64,000 nt of DNA from Oceanobacillus halophilus (GTDB lineage: Bacteria > Bacillota > Bacilli > Bacillales > Amphibacillaceae), in NCBI RefSeq assembly GCF_003628505.1, contig NZ_RBZP01000013.1:1-64000 (forward strand), in the 5' to 3' direction. How positions within the stretch are numbered: the stretch's first letter is position 1; each line of letters starts with the position of its first letter. Under the pieces are notes generated by a model. It did no database searches. It worked only from the letters and a program-made list of their open reading frames with translations, and was not told the DNA's origin. Of this stretch, positions 34,567-43,949 are shown in pieces. The position numbers and the translations under genes were made by a program.

Positions 34567-35574
34567 TTATTTTGCTGCTTTTTGTAATTTGGTTATCATT
34601 TTTAATGCTCGTCCAGTACCAATAGCTACGGATTCAAGTGGATTTGGAGCCATGTGAACAGGGACATTAATTTTATCAGCTATCCAATCCTTCATACCGT
34701 TTAGAAGAGCTCCGCCGCCTGTTAACACAATACCTCGGTCGACTATATCGCCGCTCAATTCTGGTGGACATTCTTCCAGTGTAGCACGAATGGTATCTAG
34801 AATTTGTTCCAGGGATTCTTTGATGGCGTGGTAGATTTCCATGGAGGTAATCTCGATCGTTTTCGGTAAACCTGTTACCATATCACGGCCACGAATATCC
34901 ATCGTCATTTCTTCGTGTTTAGGGTGGGCATAGGCGATTTCCATTTTTATTTGTTCCGCTGTATGTTCCCCGATGAGAACATTGTATTGTTTACGCACGT
35001 ATTGAATAATTTCATCATCTAAACTGTCGCCGGCAACACGTACAGAGTTACATGCAACGACACCACCAAAGGAAATGATTCCAACTTCAGAAGTACCGCC
35101 ACCGATATCGACAACTACATTTGCCGTTGGTTCATCTACTGGCAAATCGGCTCCAATTGCTGCAGCTACTGGTTCTTCAATTAAATGCACATTTTTTGCG
35201 CCATAGCTGGTTACTGCGTTATGAATCGCACGTCTTTCCACAGAGGTACTGCCAGATGGTGTACATACAACGACAGTTGGTTTTCTGGTCGATATTCCAG
35301 CCTTCTTACTTACTTTCTTAAGCAGTGCCTTTAACATTTGAGCAGTGACATCATAATCCGCAATAACACCATCTCTCAATGGGCGTATTGGAACAATGTT
35401 TTTTGGTGTTTTACCAATCATTTCTTTTGCGTCCGCACCTACAGCAACTACTTGTTTTGTATTTATATCAATTGCCACAACAGATGGCTCATTTAAAACA
35501 ATTCCTTTTGATTTGGAATAGATAAGAATATTTGCAGTACCTAAATCTATGCCGATTTCTGCATTTGAAAACAT
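34567..35574 (-). CDS. mreBH: Cell-shape determining protein MreBH
   Basis: 335 residues, bacterial actin. The N-terminus [20 protein letters not shown] holds the phosphate-1 loop, [18 protein letters not shown] the phosphate-2 loop, and [15 protein letters not shown] the adenosine motif. Length and the [13 protein letters not shown] and [13 protein letters not shown] regions agree best, from memory, with B. subtilis MreBH (335 residues) rather than MreB or Mbl; the monocistronic setting, away from mreCD, also fits. It guides lateral-wall synthesis and the LytE hydrolase. ATG with GGAGGAAGT upstream. Confidence 0.88.
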   Translation of the reverse strand: MFSNAEIGIDLGTANILIYSKSKGIVLNEPSVVAIDINTKQVVAVGADAKEMIGKTPKNIVPIRPLRDGVIADYDVTAQMLKALLKKVSKKAGISTRKPTVVVCTPSGSTSVERRAIHNAVTSYGAKNVHLIEEPVAAAIGADLPVDEPTANVVVDIGGGTSEVGIISFGGVVACNSVRVAGDSLDDEIIQYVRKQYNVLIGEHTAEQIKMEIAYAHPKHEEMTMDIRGRDMVTGLPKTIEITSMEIYHAIKESLEQILDTIRATLEECPPELSGDIVDRGIVLTGGGALLNGMKDWIADKINVPVHMAPNPLESVAIGTGRALKMITKLQKAAK

Positions 35575-36084
35575 AATACTTCCTCCAATGATGTCAATTT
35601 CTTCTTATATAAAGAATTCTATTAATATGGATGATTTGTGGGGGTGTTATCCATGTTATTCTTATGATATTTTTTACAGAAAAATTTCTTCTGCAAAGTA
35701 AGATGAAAAGTTATTTTTCTAAGGCATTTTCTTCACAGTCATATGAAGCTATATATAAAAGTAAACCTAACACACCAACAAAGCAAGTAACATTTCAATT
35801 ACAAGTAAACTTAGTTTGTAACAAAAGTGGGGTGTTTAATATGCTGTCAATATTATTTTGCAGGAATTTAATTCCAAATTATGAATTTGCTTCCAAACGT
35901 GTAGATACTAACGTAAATCTATCATTATGAGCTAGGACAAGGGTTCAGTCTAATTAGAAAAAAAACACAAAAATTATTTAAGCGATCAATGGGAATTAAT
36001 TCCTGAATTGTTACAAAAAACACGTGCTATGATGAAGGGGCAAGACAGATATACAGATGTACCTAAAAAAGGAGAGGAAAATAA
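35575..36084. other. Intergenic region between divergent mreBH and CAP-protein genes
   Basis: 510 bp that must hold both promoters. A 99-codon frame (35631-35930) has no ribosome binding site and unconvincing composition, so it is not called. TATGAT at 36028-36033 may be the -10 for the CAP-domain gene. No repeat copy was seen. Confidence 0.5.
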
Positions 36085-36840
36085 ATGCTTAAAAAAATCG
36101 GTATGGTAACTGCTTTATCAGCTGCTTTTATTTTTGGAGGAGCTTTTGATACAGTAGACGCTGAATCTTACAACTCACATCAAGTCTATTACTCTATTAA
36201 TGGAGAAATTGGCAGTCTGAATGGTGAAGAAGCTCAAGCAAAAATAAATAATCTATTGAATAAATTCATGAAAAAGTACAATGTGAATTGGGATAATTAT
36301 CAATCAGAGCCAGTTCCAAAAGAAGAGCCAAAACAAAATGAGCAGCCTAAACAAGAAAAAACCGAAAATCCAGTTTCTGATGAACCTGCAGAGGAACAAG
36401 TGAACGAACCTGTACCTGAACAAGCAGAAGAAACGGAGCAAGAACAAAGCGCAGATTCGGAACTAAGTCAATTTGAACAAGAGGTAGTCGAATTAACCAA
36501 TCAAGAAAGAGCAAAGCATGGCTTATCATCTCTACAAATTGATACAGAATTAAGTAAGGTAGCACGAGAAAAATCCCGTGATATGGCAGCGGACAATTAT
36601 TTCGACCATAATAGTCCAACATATGGTTCACCATTTGATATGATGAAGAGCTTTGGTGTAACTTACCGAACAGCAGGTGAGAATATTGCCAAAGGTCAAC
36701 GCACTCCAGCAGAAGTAGTAAATGGCTGGATGAACAGTGAAGGACACCGTGCCAATATCTTAAACGAAAACTTTACTCATATTGGTGTTGGATATGTTGA
36801 ACAAGGAAACCACTGGACCCAACAATTTATCGGAAAATAA
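36085..36840 (+). CDS. Secreted CAP-domain (SCP/PR1, YkwD-like) protein
   Basis: 251 residues. A signal peptide (about 1-27, cleaved near DTVDAES) is followed by a ~40-residue N-terminal region, a Pro/Glu-rich low-complexity linker (about 72-128) and a CAP domain (about 131-251). CAP motifs: LTNQERAKHGLSSLQID, DNYFDHNSP, AGENIAKG and NGWMNSEGHRANIL, including the two His and Glu of the cavity. Such proteins (YkwD, YlbC) occur in spore or cell-surface settings of Bacilli, with function still unclear. AAAGGAGAGG precedes the ATG. Confidence 0.9.
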   Translation: MLKKIGMVTALSAAFIFGGAFDTVDAESYNSHQVYYSINGEIGSLNGEEAQAKINNLLNKFMKKYNVNWDNYQSEPVPKEEPKQNEQPKQEKTENPVSDEPAEEQVNEPVPEQAEETEQEQSADSELSQFEQEVVELTNQERAKHGLSSLQIDTELSKVAREKSRDMAADNYFDHNSPTYGSPFDMMKSFGVTYRTAGENIAKGQRTPAEVVNGWMNSEGHRANILNENFTHIGVGYVEQGNHWTQQFIGK

Positions 36841-36850
36841 GCTATTAACA

Positions 36851-36898
36851 CAAACGAAGGCATTTGCACATTTAATGTGTGAATGTCTTTGTTTTTTT
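36851..36898 (+). terminator. Rho-independent terminator
   Basis: CAAACGAAGGCATTTGCACAT pairs imperfectly with ATGTGTGAATGTCTTTGTTT, followed by a T-rich run. Confidence 0.75.
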
Positions 36899-36904
36899 AT
36901 TGAA

Positions 36905-37100
36905 AGGCTCTTTCCGTATTGTTTGTTGCTTTTTGAAGTTGTACCGTTGATGGAAATTGTTGATTTAATTAAGAATAGTGTAGTTCTCGCTTTTATGGAT
37001 GTTTTGTGCTGCCATTCCCTCCGACAGAATACTTGCGGTTCGCGGCACGGCTTCAGCTCCTCGCGTAAAAAGCATAACTGCGCATGCGTGTTTTTCTAAT
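36905..37100. repeat. MITE-like dispersed element, truncated copy
   Basis: The left end AGGCTCTTTCCGTATTGTTT with GTTGCTTTTTGAAGTT is clear, and the core has the block CGACAGAATACTTGCGGTTC in the orientation opposite to the copy at 16835. The right terminal repeat is missing. Confidence 0.75.
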
Positions 37101-37185
37101 GTAAATTATCTTATACTGCAGTGTTTTTATATTCCCAATAGAAACGATTTAATAGTATAATTTCATAATAGGGAGGGTTGCTATC

Positions 37186-37926
37186 TTGTTACGCACCGTA
37201 GGAACTTACATATATGCAGCATTTCTTGTTATCGGTACTGTTTTTAATTTACAAAAGTCGAAGAAACTGGTAGCGAAAAAACAGACGAATGATGAACAAT
37301 TATTTGTGGAACCAAAACATGTTTCAAGAAAAGTGATTGAATATACAGGAACTGATGTACATGTAAAGGGTCAGGAAAAGATACCGGATGGCGCGGTATT
37401 ATATGTCGCGAATCATCAAGGATTATTTGATATCCTAACGATTTTAGGTTACTTAGGAAAACCAGTTGGATTTATTGCTAAAAAGGAAATAAAGAGACTT
37501 CCTATTATTAGTACATGGATGGAGCTTATTCACTGTGTATTCATTGACCGAGCAGATAGACGTCAATCGATTAGGGCCATACAGCAAGGAACAAATAATT
37601 TAAAGAACGGACACTCGATGGTTATTTTCCCAGAAGGAACAAGGGGAGAAGGAAGAGAAATTAATGAATTTAAAGCTGGTAGCTTCCGGCTAGGAACAAA
37701 GGCTAACGTACCAATTGTTCCTCTAGCAATTGATGGGACATATCCTATACTTGAAGCGAATGGTGGCCGAATTAAATCTTCAACCATATCCTTGACAATT
37801 CTTGATCCTATTTATCCAGAGAAATACAATGAATGGAAAAGCAAGGAATTAGCGGTGAAAGTACAAGAAGAAGTGGAGGCAAATTTGCTGGAAATTCAAC
37901 AGAGAGCCCCACAGGAAATATATTAA
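37186..37926 (+). CDS. plsC: 1-acyl-sn-glycerol-3-phosphate acyltransferase
   Basis: 246 residues with an N-terminal membrane segment (about 5-21). The HX4D catalytic motif is H77-D82 in NHQGLFD; FPEGTRGEG binds glycerol 3-phosphate backbone, and VPIVPLAIDGTYP is the fourth family block. It makes phosphatidic acid from lysophosphatidic acid at the inner membrane face. Start is TTG at 37186 with AGGGAGGG upstream. Single gene. Confidence 0.92.
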   Translation: MLRTVGTYIYAAFLVIGTVFNLQKSKKLVAKKQTNDEQLFVEPKHVSRKVIEYTGTDVHVKGQEKIPDGAVLYVANHQGLFDILTILGYLGKPVGFIAKKEIKRLPIISTWMELIHCVFIDRADRRQSIRAIQQGTNNLKNGHSMVIFPEGTRGEGREINEFKAGSFRLGTKANVPIVPLAIDGTYPILEANGGRIKSSTISLTILDPIYPEKYNEWKSKELAVKVQEEVEANLLEIQQRAPQEIY

Positions 37927-37931
37927 TTATG

Positions 37932-37960
37932 CAGGTCAAATCGATTTGATTTGGCCTTTA
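37932..37960 (+). terminator. Short terminator hairpin
   Basis: GGTCAAATC / GATTTGGCC (37934-37942 and 37948-37956, one G-U pair) followed by TTT, just after plsC. Confidence 0.6.
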
Positions 37961-38105
37961 ACTTTGTGTGTCTTTAATTTGAAGGCGCAATTAAATTTTT
38001 CTTACAAGTGCTAGTATGTTGATTCCTAACTTAAAAAAACAATATTAATTTTGATGCAATTTTCCTGAATAGATACACAAACTACTACCATGTGAGGTGG
38101 TTTTT

Positions 38106-39101
38106 TTGGTACAAGGAGCTGTTAATCAAAATACAAAATTAACAAAAGAGTGGCTGCAAAATTATGTAGATGATTGGGTGAACTTTTATCGGAAACACAC
38201 GAATGAAGGGGAGCTTGCATCTTACATACCAATGTTGCAGCAATCAAATAAAGAGCATCTAGGAATCACTATTATAGGAAATAACGGGGCTATGATTGAG
38301 TCTGGAGATGTTAATATTCCTTTTACGATACAAAGTATTTCCAAAGTTTTTACATTTATTGTAGCATGTATGGAAAGAGGAGTAACGTATGTCTTAGATC
38401 GCGTAGATGTTGAGCCTACAGGTGAGGCATTTAATTCCATTATGCATCTGGAAATGAAACAGTTGAAAAAGCCGTTTAATCCGTTTATAAATGCAGGGGC
38501 AATAACGGTGACTTCCTTGCTAAACGGAAAAACGTCCGATGAGAAATTGAAGCCATTGTTTCAGCTGTTTGAAGAAATCTTGGGTTACCACCCACCGTTA
38601 AATGTGGATGTATTCAAGTCTGAAAAAGAAACCTCTGTCCGTAATCGAGCTATTGGCTATTATTTAGTAGAGCTAGGGTACTTGGAATCTGATTTGGATT
38701 TAACACTGGAAACGTATTTTAAACAGTGTTCAATTGAAATATCTCTACAGGATTTAGCTCGTTTAGGTATGATTCTGGCAAATGATGGAGAAGACCCGAA
38801 AACTGGTCTTGAGATTATTCCGAGGCAGGTTGCTCGACTGGCAAAAGCCTTAATGCTGACATGTGGAATGTATGATGCTTCCGGGAAGTTTGCAGCCTAT
38901 GTTGGTATTCCAGCAAAAAGCGGTGTGTCAGGTGGAATTATTGCCGTATCCCCACCAAGAGCTAGGAATGAGGAATTACCATTTATAAATGGTTGCGGAA
39001 TAGGAGTCTATGGACCGGCACTTGATCAACAAGGGAATAGTATTGCAGGAATTCGCTTACTCCGACATATAGCAAAACAATGGGATTTGAGTATATTTTA
39101 A
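38106..39101 (+). CDS. glsA: Glutaminase (GlsA family)
   Basis: About 331 residues. Serine-dependent beta-lactamase-like glutaminase, which hydrolyses glutamine to glutamate and ammonia. The S-x-x-K motif is in PFTIQSISKVF, followed by the family-typical NPFINAGAI and ending with GCGIGVYGPALDQQGNS. B. subtilis has two (YbgJ and YlaM). A GTG at 38097 is open, but GAGGTGG overlaps it and is spaced correctly for the TTG at 38106. It is followed after 18 nt by the SRAP gene. Confidence 0.92.
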   Translation: MVQGAVNQNTKLTKEWLQNYVDDWVNFYRKHTNEGELASYIPMLQQSNKEHLGITIIGNNGAMIESGDVNIPFTIQSISKVFTFIVACMERGVTYVLDRVDVEPTGEAFNSIMHLEMKQLKKPFNPFINAGAITVTSLLNGKTSDEKLKPLFQLFEEILGYHPPLNVDVFKSEKETSVRNRAIGYYLVELGYLESDLDLTLETYFKQCSIEISLQDLARLGMILANDGEDPKTGLEIIPRQVARLAKALMLTCGMYDASGKFAAYVGIPAKSGVSGGIIAVSPPRARNEELPFINGCGIGVYGPALDQQGNSIAGIRLLRHIAKQWDLSIF

Positions 39102-39119
39102 TGGGGTGAATGACTAATT

Positions 39120-39785
39120 ATGTGTGGTAGATACACATTACTTGCAGATGAACTGGAAATTTTAGAGGAATTTAATATAGAGCAACCAATTGATTCTTAT
39201 CATCCAAGTTACAACATAGCTCCAGGACAAAATGTCTTAGCAATAATCCATGACGGAAAAGAAAAGCGAGCAGGATATTTGCGTTGGGGGCTTGTACCTT
39301 CTTGGGCTAAAGATGAGAAAATAGGCTACAAAATGATTAATGCCAGAAGTGAGACGGCTCATGAGAAACCAAGCTTCAAGCGCCTTATGTCTCAAAAAAG
39401 ATGTTTAATTGTAGCTGACAGTTTCTATGAATGGAAAAAGACAGAAGAGGGCAAACAGCCGAAGCGCATTCAGCTAAAAGATCGTAAACTTTTTGCATTT
39501 GCAGGATTATGGGATAAATGGGTTCAGGAGAATAATACACTTTTCACGTGCACAATACTGACAAAAGAAGCTAATCCGTTTATGCAGGACATTCATCATC
39601 GAATGCCAATTATTTTGCCCAAAGACAAGGAAAGTGAATGGATTGCCCCTACAAAAATTCACCCAGAAGAAGCAAGTGCCTTTTTGCGCTCCGTTGATAT
39701 GGAAGATTTAACTGCCTATAATGTAACTTCGCATGTTAATGCAGCGAAAAATAATGATGAGACATGTATTCAGCCGATTGCATGA
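39120..39785 (+). CDS. SRAP-domain protein (YedK/HMCES family)
   Basis: 221 residues. It begins MCGRYTLL: after Met removal, Cys2 forms a thiazolidine crosslink with abasic sites in single-stranded DNA, protecting them. NARSETAHEKPSF holds the conserved N and E, and DIHHRMPIIL the active-site His. Known homologues are E. coli YedK and B. subtilis YoqW/YobE. It is 18 nt after glsA and is followed at once by a large minisatellite; the stop codon (TGA in GCATGAGTGCC) lies 7 nt before the array. Confidence 0.92.
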   Translation: MCGRYTLLADELEILEEFNIEQPIDSYHPSYNIAPGQNVLAIIHDGKEKRAGYLRWGLVPSWAKDEKIGYKMINARSETAHEKPSFKRLMSQKRCLIVADSFYEWKKTEEGKQPKRIQLKDRKLFAFAGLWDKWVQENNTLFTCTILTKEANPFMQDIHHRMPIILPKDKESEWIAPTKIHPEEASAFLRSVDMEDLTAYNVTSHVNAAKNNDETCIQPIA

Positions 39786-39792
39786 GTGCCGC

Positions 39793-40298
39793 GGTTGATA
39801 GGAGAGCGCAGGCGGTTGATAGAAGAGCGTCCGCGGTTGATAGGGGAGCGCAGGCGGTTGATAGGGGAGCGCAGGCGGTTGATAGGAGAGCGCAGGCGGT
39901 TGATAGGGGAGCGCTCGCGGTTGATAGAAGAGCGCAGGCGGTTGATAGGAGAGCGCAGGCGATTGATAGGGGAGCATAGGCGGTTGATAGGAGAGCGTAG
40001 GCGGTTGATAGGGGAGCGCTCGCGGTTGATAGAAGAGCGTCCGCTGTTGATAGGTGGGCGCTCGCGGTTGATAGGAGAGCGCAGGCGGTTGATAGGGGAG
40101 CGCAGGCGGTTGATAGGAGAGCGCAGGCGGTTGATAGGAGAGCGCTCGCGGTTGATAGAAGAGCGTCCGCGGTTGATAGGGGAGCGCTCGCGGTTGATAG
40201 GGGAGCGCTCGCGGTTGATAGAAGAGCGTCCGCGGTTGATAGGTGGGCGCTCGCGATTGATAGAAGAGCACCCGCGATTAATCAGAGAGAGCACCCAC
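39793..40298. repeat. 21-bp minisatellite, 23 regular units
   Basis: Units GGTTGATAGGRGAGCGCAGGC start every 21 bp from 39793 to 40255 without a single length change, then one 23-bp degenerate unit. Sequence types alternate: ends GCAGGC, GCTCGC or GTCCGC; centre GGAG, GGGG, GAAG or GTGG. Because 21 is a multiple of 3, several frames stay open on both strands, giving artificial repeat peptides such as SPINRLR or RRLIGE; I do not regard these as genes. Confidence 0.96.
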
Positions 40299-40362
40299 GG
40301 TCTATAGAAGGGGCATCGCGCTAAAAAAGTGCCCACAGACAACATCCGAACACCATTCCATA

Positions 40363-40415
40363 AAAAAGTGCTATCATCAATCCACTCCACATGGACGGAA
40401 GATAGCACTTTTTGT
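40363..40415. terminator. Bidirectional terminator
   Basis: AAAAAGTGCTATC pairs with GATAGCACTTTTT across a 25-nt loop. It lies directly after the stop of the reverse-strand AgcS gene. Confidence 0.88.
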
Positions 40416-40421
40416 TGTTTA

Positions 40422-41783
40422 TTAAGCTGATTCCATTTTTTTCGCCTTTTCTTGGGCTTTTTCTTCTTTCGCAATTTTAAGGAATCGGTTGGTTTCATAA
40501 GCAACTACACCAGATAATCCTAAAAGTCCGATTAAGTTAGGGATTGCCATTAGTGCGTTCATGATATCCGCGATACCCCAAACAATATTAAGTGATTCAA
40601 CTGCGCCATATCCTACTGCAAGTACAAAAATAACACGATAGTAAGGTACGGCTTTATCGTTGATTAAATAGCTGAAGCATTTTTCTCCGTAATAGGACCA
40701 GCCAATTAAAGTAGAATAGGCAAATAATACCGTTGCAATGGTAACCATGTATCCTCCATAATCACCTAAGAATGCAGCAAAAGATGCACCAGTTAGGGTA
40801 CTTCCTTCGATACCGGATCCATATAAATCAGCCATAACAATCGTAATACCAGTAATAGAACAAACAATTATTGTATCGATTAATACTTGTGTCATCGAAA
40901 CCAATGCTTGACGACCAGGGTAGTCTGTTTTCGCTGCTGCAGCTGCAATTGGTGCAGAACCTAAACCAGCCTCATTAGAAAATACCCCACGTGCAACCCC
41001 GTAACGGATTACCGTACCAAGTAAACCACCACCAACTGCTTGAGCAGTGAATGCGTCAGTGAAAATTAAGCTAATAGCTGCTGGAACCAAGTCAAAATTC
41101 ATGGCAATGATAACTAGTCCTGCTAAAATATAAAATAAGGCCATAATTGGAACAAAAAAAGCTGTAACTCTGCCAATACTTTTAATTCCGCCAAGGATAA
41201 CTAGCCCTGTCAGTATCGTCAAAACAACACCAGTAACCCAATTAGGAACACTAAACGACTCACTTAATGCACCTGCAACCGCGTTGGATTGAACCATATT
41301 TCCAATACCAAATGCAGCAACGGCACCGAAAATAGCAAACAGTACTGCAAGCCATTTTTGCTTTAATCCTCTTTCAAGGTAATACATTGGTCCACCAGAC
41401 ATTTCTCCTTTGCTGTTGGTAACGCGATATTTAACAGCAAGGATTGCTTCTGCATATTTGGTTGCCATCCCAACAAGCGCAGTAATCCACATCCAGAATA
41501 CCGCACCAGGTCCTCCCATAATAACTGCCGTTGCTACCCCAACGATATTACCTGTACCGACCGTTGCAGCCATTGCGGTTGATAGAGCCTGATAGTGCGT
41601 AATATCCCCTTTTGCTTTTTTATCCTGCTTGGCTGGACTAAATGCAAGCTTTAACGCATAAGGCATTGTTTTAAACTGAAGGAAACCCAGTCGGAAAGTT
41701 AAATACAAACCAGTACCAACGATTAATATTAAAGTTGGTGGACCCCAGACAAAGCCACTTATTGCATTAATAATGTCTTCCAT
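40422..41783 (-). CDS. Sodium:alanine symporter family protein (AgcS)
   Basis: 453 residues with about 11 membrane segments, AGCS family. Signatures: ATVGTGNIVGVATAVIMGGP near residue 73, KYAEAILAVKYR and GVARGVFSNEAGLGSAPIAA in the middle. It imports alanine or glycine with Na+; B. subtilis homologues are AlsT, YrbD and GlnT, so glutamine is also possible. The C-terminal tail is charged (KIAKEEKAQEKAKK). ATG with GGGGGAAG upstream. Single gene. Confidence 0.93.
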   Translation of the reverse strand: MEDIINAISGFVWGPPTLILIVGTGLYLTFRLGFLQFKTMPYALKLAFSPAKQDKKAKGDITHYQALSTAMAATVGTGNIVGVATAVIMGGPGAVFWMWITALVGMATKYAEAILAVKYRVTNSKGEMSGGPMYYLERGLKQKWLAVLFAIFGAVAAFGIGNMVQSNAVAGALSESFSVPNWVTGVVLTILTGLVILGGIKSIGRVTAFFVPIMALFYILAGLVIIAMNFDLVPAAISLIFTDAFTAQAVGGGLLGTVIRYGVARGVFSNEAGLGSAPIAAAAAKTDYPGRQALVSMTQVLIDTIIVCSITGITIVMADLYGSGIEGSTLTGASFAAFLGDYGGYMVTIATVLFAYSTLIGWSYYGEKCFSYLINDKAVPYYRVIFVLAVGYGAVESLNIVWGIADIMNALMAIPNLIGLLGLSGVVAYETNRFLKIAKEEKAQEKAKKMESA

Positions 41784-42059
41784 GATTCTTCCCCCTTTGT
41801 TTTGGTAAAATCAAAAAAGATAGCTTAATGTCTAGTTGTAAAAATATTCTCTTATATTTTTATATTCCGGAAAATATAGATAAAAGTCAAGAGAAAATTA
41901 ATCATTTTGGAAATATATAACAAACAATATGTGGCGAAATGCAATATATTGTTTGTCTAGTTTCATTTATTGAGAACTTTTAACGATATATAATAATCTT
42001 TGCTTATGTACTCCATAGTTGATTATAATAAGAGTAAACGTATAAAGGAGAAACTAAAG

Positions 42060-42533
42060 GTGATAAAAGTCTTATTTGTATGCTTAGGTAATATTTGCAG
42101 GTCACCAATGGCAGAGGCTCTTTTCAGAGATATGGTGAGAAAAGAAAATTTATCTGATAAAATTGAAGTGGATTCAGGTGGACTTGGTGATTGGCACATA
42201 GGGAATCCACCGCACAAAGGAACAAGAGAGGTGTTGGATAGAGAAAAGATTTCCTATGATGGAATGGTAGCAAGAAAAGTAAAAGAGAAGGATTGGGACG
42301 AGTTTGATTATATTATCGCGATGGATGAACAAAACATAGAAGGATTAAAGGCATTACGCGAGAATCATAAGGATATTGTTGTAGCAAAGCTTATGAGTTA
42401 CGTGAATCAGCCAAAGGAACAAAATGTACCAGATCCATATTTTACTGGAGACTTTGACTATACGTATCAATTAGTTTCTGAGGGCTGCATGCAACTGTTA
42501 GAAAGTATTAAAAAAGAACATTCACTTACATAA
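42060..42533 (+). CDS. yfkJ: Low-molecular-weight protein-tyrosine phosphatase (YfkJ)
   Basis: 157 residues. The P-loop C8-LGNIC-R14-S is in VLFVCLGNICRSPMAEA, and the general-acid Asp is in VPDPYFTG. It is closely similar to B. subtilis YfkJ as I recall it. It removes phosphate from tyrosine or arginine phosphoproteins. The frame is open from 42000, but AAAGGAG is placed for the GTG at 42060, which gives the family N-terminus. The next two genes are the yfkI- and yfkH-like genes, as in B. subtilis, where yfkJ is part of a stress-related operon. Confidence 0.93.
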   Translation: MIKVLFVCLGNICRSPMAEALFRDMVRKENLSDKIEVDSGGLGDWHIGNPPHKGTREVLDREKISYDGMVARKVKEKDWDEFDYIIAMDEQNIEGLKALRENHKDIVVAKLMSYVNQPKEQNVPDPYFTGDFDYTYQLVSEGCMQLLESIKKEHSLT

Positions 42534-42556
42534 TTATATAGAAGGAGAGAAAAAAC

Positions 42557-42841
42557 ATGGGTAAACGCAGATTAATTACGGGTATGGTTCTAGGAGCAAC
42601 GGTAGGGACTGTAGTAGCTTTATTTGACAAGGATACAAGAGATTATGCAAAGACGTTAACAGATAATGCGAAATCTAACACCACTTATTATTTTAAACAT
42701 CCAGCAGAGGCAGTAGAGACTGTAAGAAATACGGTTGATCGATTAAATCAAACAGTTGCAAGTGGAGCAGACAATGCCATTAATGCGTTAGAACAAGTAG
42801 AAACAACGATAGATAAATTTACGAATAAAATTGAGGACTAA
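42557..42841 (+). CDS. YtxH-domain protein (YfkI-like)
   Basis: 94 residues. The N-terminal glycine-rich hydrophobic segment (LITGMVLGATVGTVVALFD) and a helical, Asn/Thr-rich rest fit the YtxH-like small envelope proteins. It lies between the yfkJ and yfkH homologues at the place of B. subtilis yfkI. Function unknown. GAAGGAGAG precedes the ATG; 23 nt after yfkJ. Confidence 0.75.
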   Translation: MGKRRLITGMVLGATVGTVVALFDKDTRDYAKTLTDNAKSNTTYYFKHPAEAVETVRNTVDRLNQTVASGADNAINALEQVETTIDKFTNKIED

Positions 42842-42983
42842 GAATACAGTAATATAGCACAGACTAAACGAGGAAACATCCTGTCTCCATAATTGAAATG
42901 AAGGCTATCATCGTACATATTTGGTGATAGCTTAAGAAAATTAGACAGAACAGCCGATAATCGACTCATGGGAGAGAGTGTTA

Positions 42984-43823
42984 ATGAAAAAATTATCTTT
43001 AATTGGAAAGCAGTTGTTTAAACGCATTGATGATGTGGATGTCTTTGGTTTAGCTGCACAATTAGCTTATTTTTTCTTGTTATCACTCTTTCCTTTATTA
43101 TTGTTTTTATTGAATTTAATTGGTTACCTCCCTATAGATGAAAAAATGATTTTTGAAATGATTGGCTATTATGCGCCACAAGAGGTAGTAACACTTATTA
43201 ATTCCAATATTGATCAGTTACTTCATCAAAACAATGGTGGGCTGCTATCAATTGGGATTATAGGTACACTGTGGGCTGCTTCGAATGCTATTAATGCCAT
43301 CATTAAAGCTTTTAACCGCGCATATAACATTGGGGAAAACCGCTCATTCATTGTTACAAGATTAATTGCAATTGTTTTAACCATTGCGATGGTACTCGTT
43401 ATTGTTGTATCACTATTACTACCAGTTTTCGGAAGAGTCATTGGGGAATATATATTTTCCTTTTTTGGGCTAGATGGCTTCTTAAATATTTGGGAGACCA
43501 TTCGATGGGTTTTATCTTCTGTTATCTTTTTTATCGTGTTACTGTTTTTATATAAACTCGCTCCGAATAAACACATCTACTTTAGGGATGCAATATGGGG
43601 TACAGTTATAAGTACAGTTAGCTGGCAAGTTGTTTCGTTTGGATTTTCTTTTTACGTTAATACTTTTGCCAATTACTCTGTGAATTATGGTAGTTTGGGG
43701 ACAATTATCATCCTAATGATATGGTTTTACTTACTAGGGATTATCATCATCCTTGGTGGGGTGATTAACTCAGTAATAACGAAATACAAAAAAGAAACAG
43801 GCACATATAAACTGAAAAAATAG
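42984..43823 (+). CDS. yfkH: YihY/BrkB family membrane protein (YfkH)
   Basis: 279 residues with about six membrane segments. Family signatures: LAAQLAYFFLLSLFPLLLFL, SIGIIGTLWAASNAINAIIK and NYGSLGTIIILMIWFYLLG. YihY proteins were once called ribonuclease BN, wrongly; their role is unknown, with lipid or solute transport suggested. GGGAGAGAG points to the ATG at 42984 rather than the GTG at 42978. It is the third gene of the yfkJ-I-H cluster. Confidence 0.9.
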   Translation: MKKLSLIGKQLFKRIDDVDVFGLAAQLAYFFLLSLFPLLLFLLNLIGYLPIDEKMIFEMIGYYAPQEVVTLINSNIDQLLHQNNGGLLSIGIIGTLWAASNAINAIIKAFNRAYNIGENRSFIVTRLIAIVLTIAMVLVIVVSLLLPVFGRVIGEYIFSFFGLDGFLNIWETIRWVLSSVIFFIVLLFLYKLAPNKHIYFRDAIWGTVISTVSWQVVSFGFSFYVNTFANYSVNYGSLGTIIILMIWFYLLGIIIILGGVINSVITKYKKETGTYKLKK

Positions 43824-43853
43824 CTGCCCAATAAGGGCAGCTATTTTATTTTG
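43821..43853 (+). terminator. Rho-independent terminator of yfkJIH
   Basis: TAGCTGCCC / GGGCAGCTA (43821-43829 and 43835-43843), followed by TTTTATTTT. The stop codon TAG of yfkH is itself the first 3 bases of the stem. Confidence 0.9.
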
Positions 43854-43949
43854 TCGAAGGAAGAGCATTACAATGGGAAAAGCAACAAAACCAACGAAAT
43901 TAATAGCGACTAAGAACAAATTTTTCTCCAAATTGCAATAAACTACTCG

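Noticed and set aside
35631-35930. 99-codon frame between mreBH and the CAP-domain gene
   Set aside because: No ribosome binding site, poor composition, no recognisable domain, and it would occupy the divergent promoter region.
31490-40298. Tandem arrays considered as CRISPR
   Set aside because: Units are directly adjacent at 20 or 21 bp with no unique spacers, and no cas genes are present.
39708-40504. Long open frames in several phases on both strands through the minisatellite (repeat peptides such as SPINRLR, YQPRALP, RRLIGE)
   Set aside because: They arise because the repeat unit is 21 bp and lacks stops in most phases. None has a ribosome binding site, and one overlaps the end of the AgcS gene.
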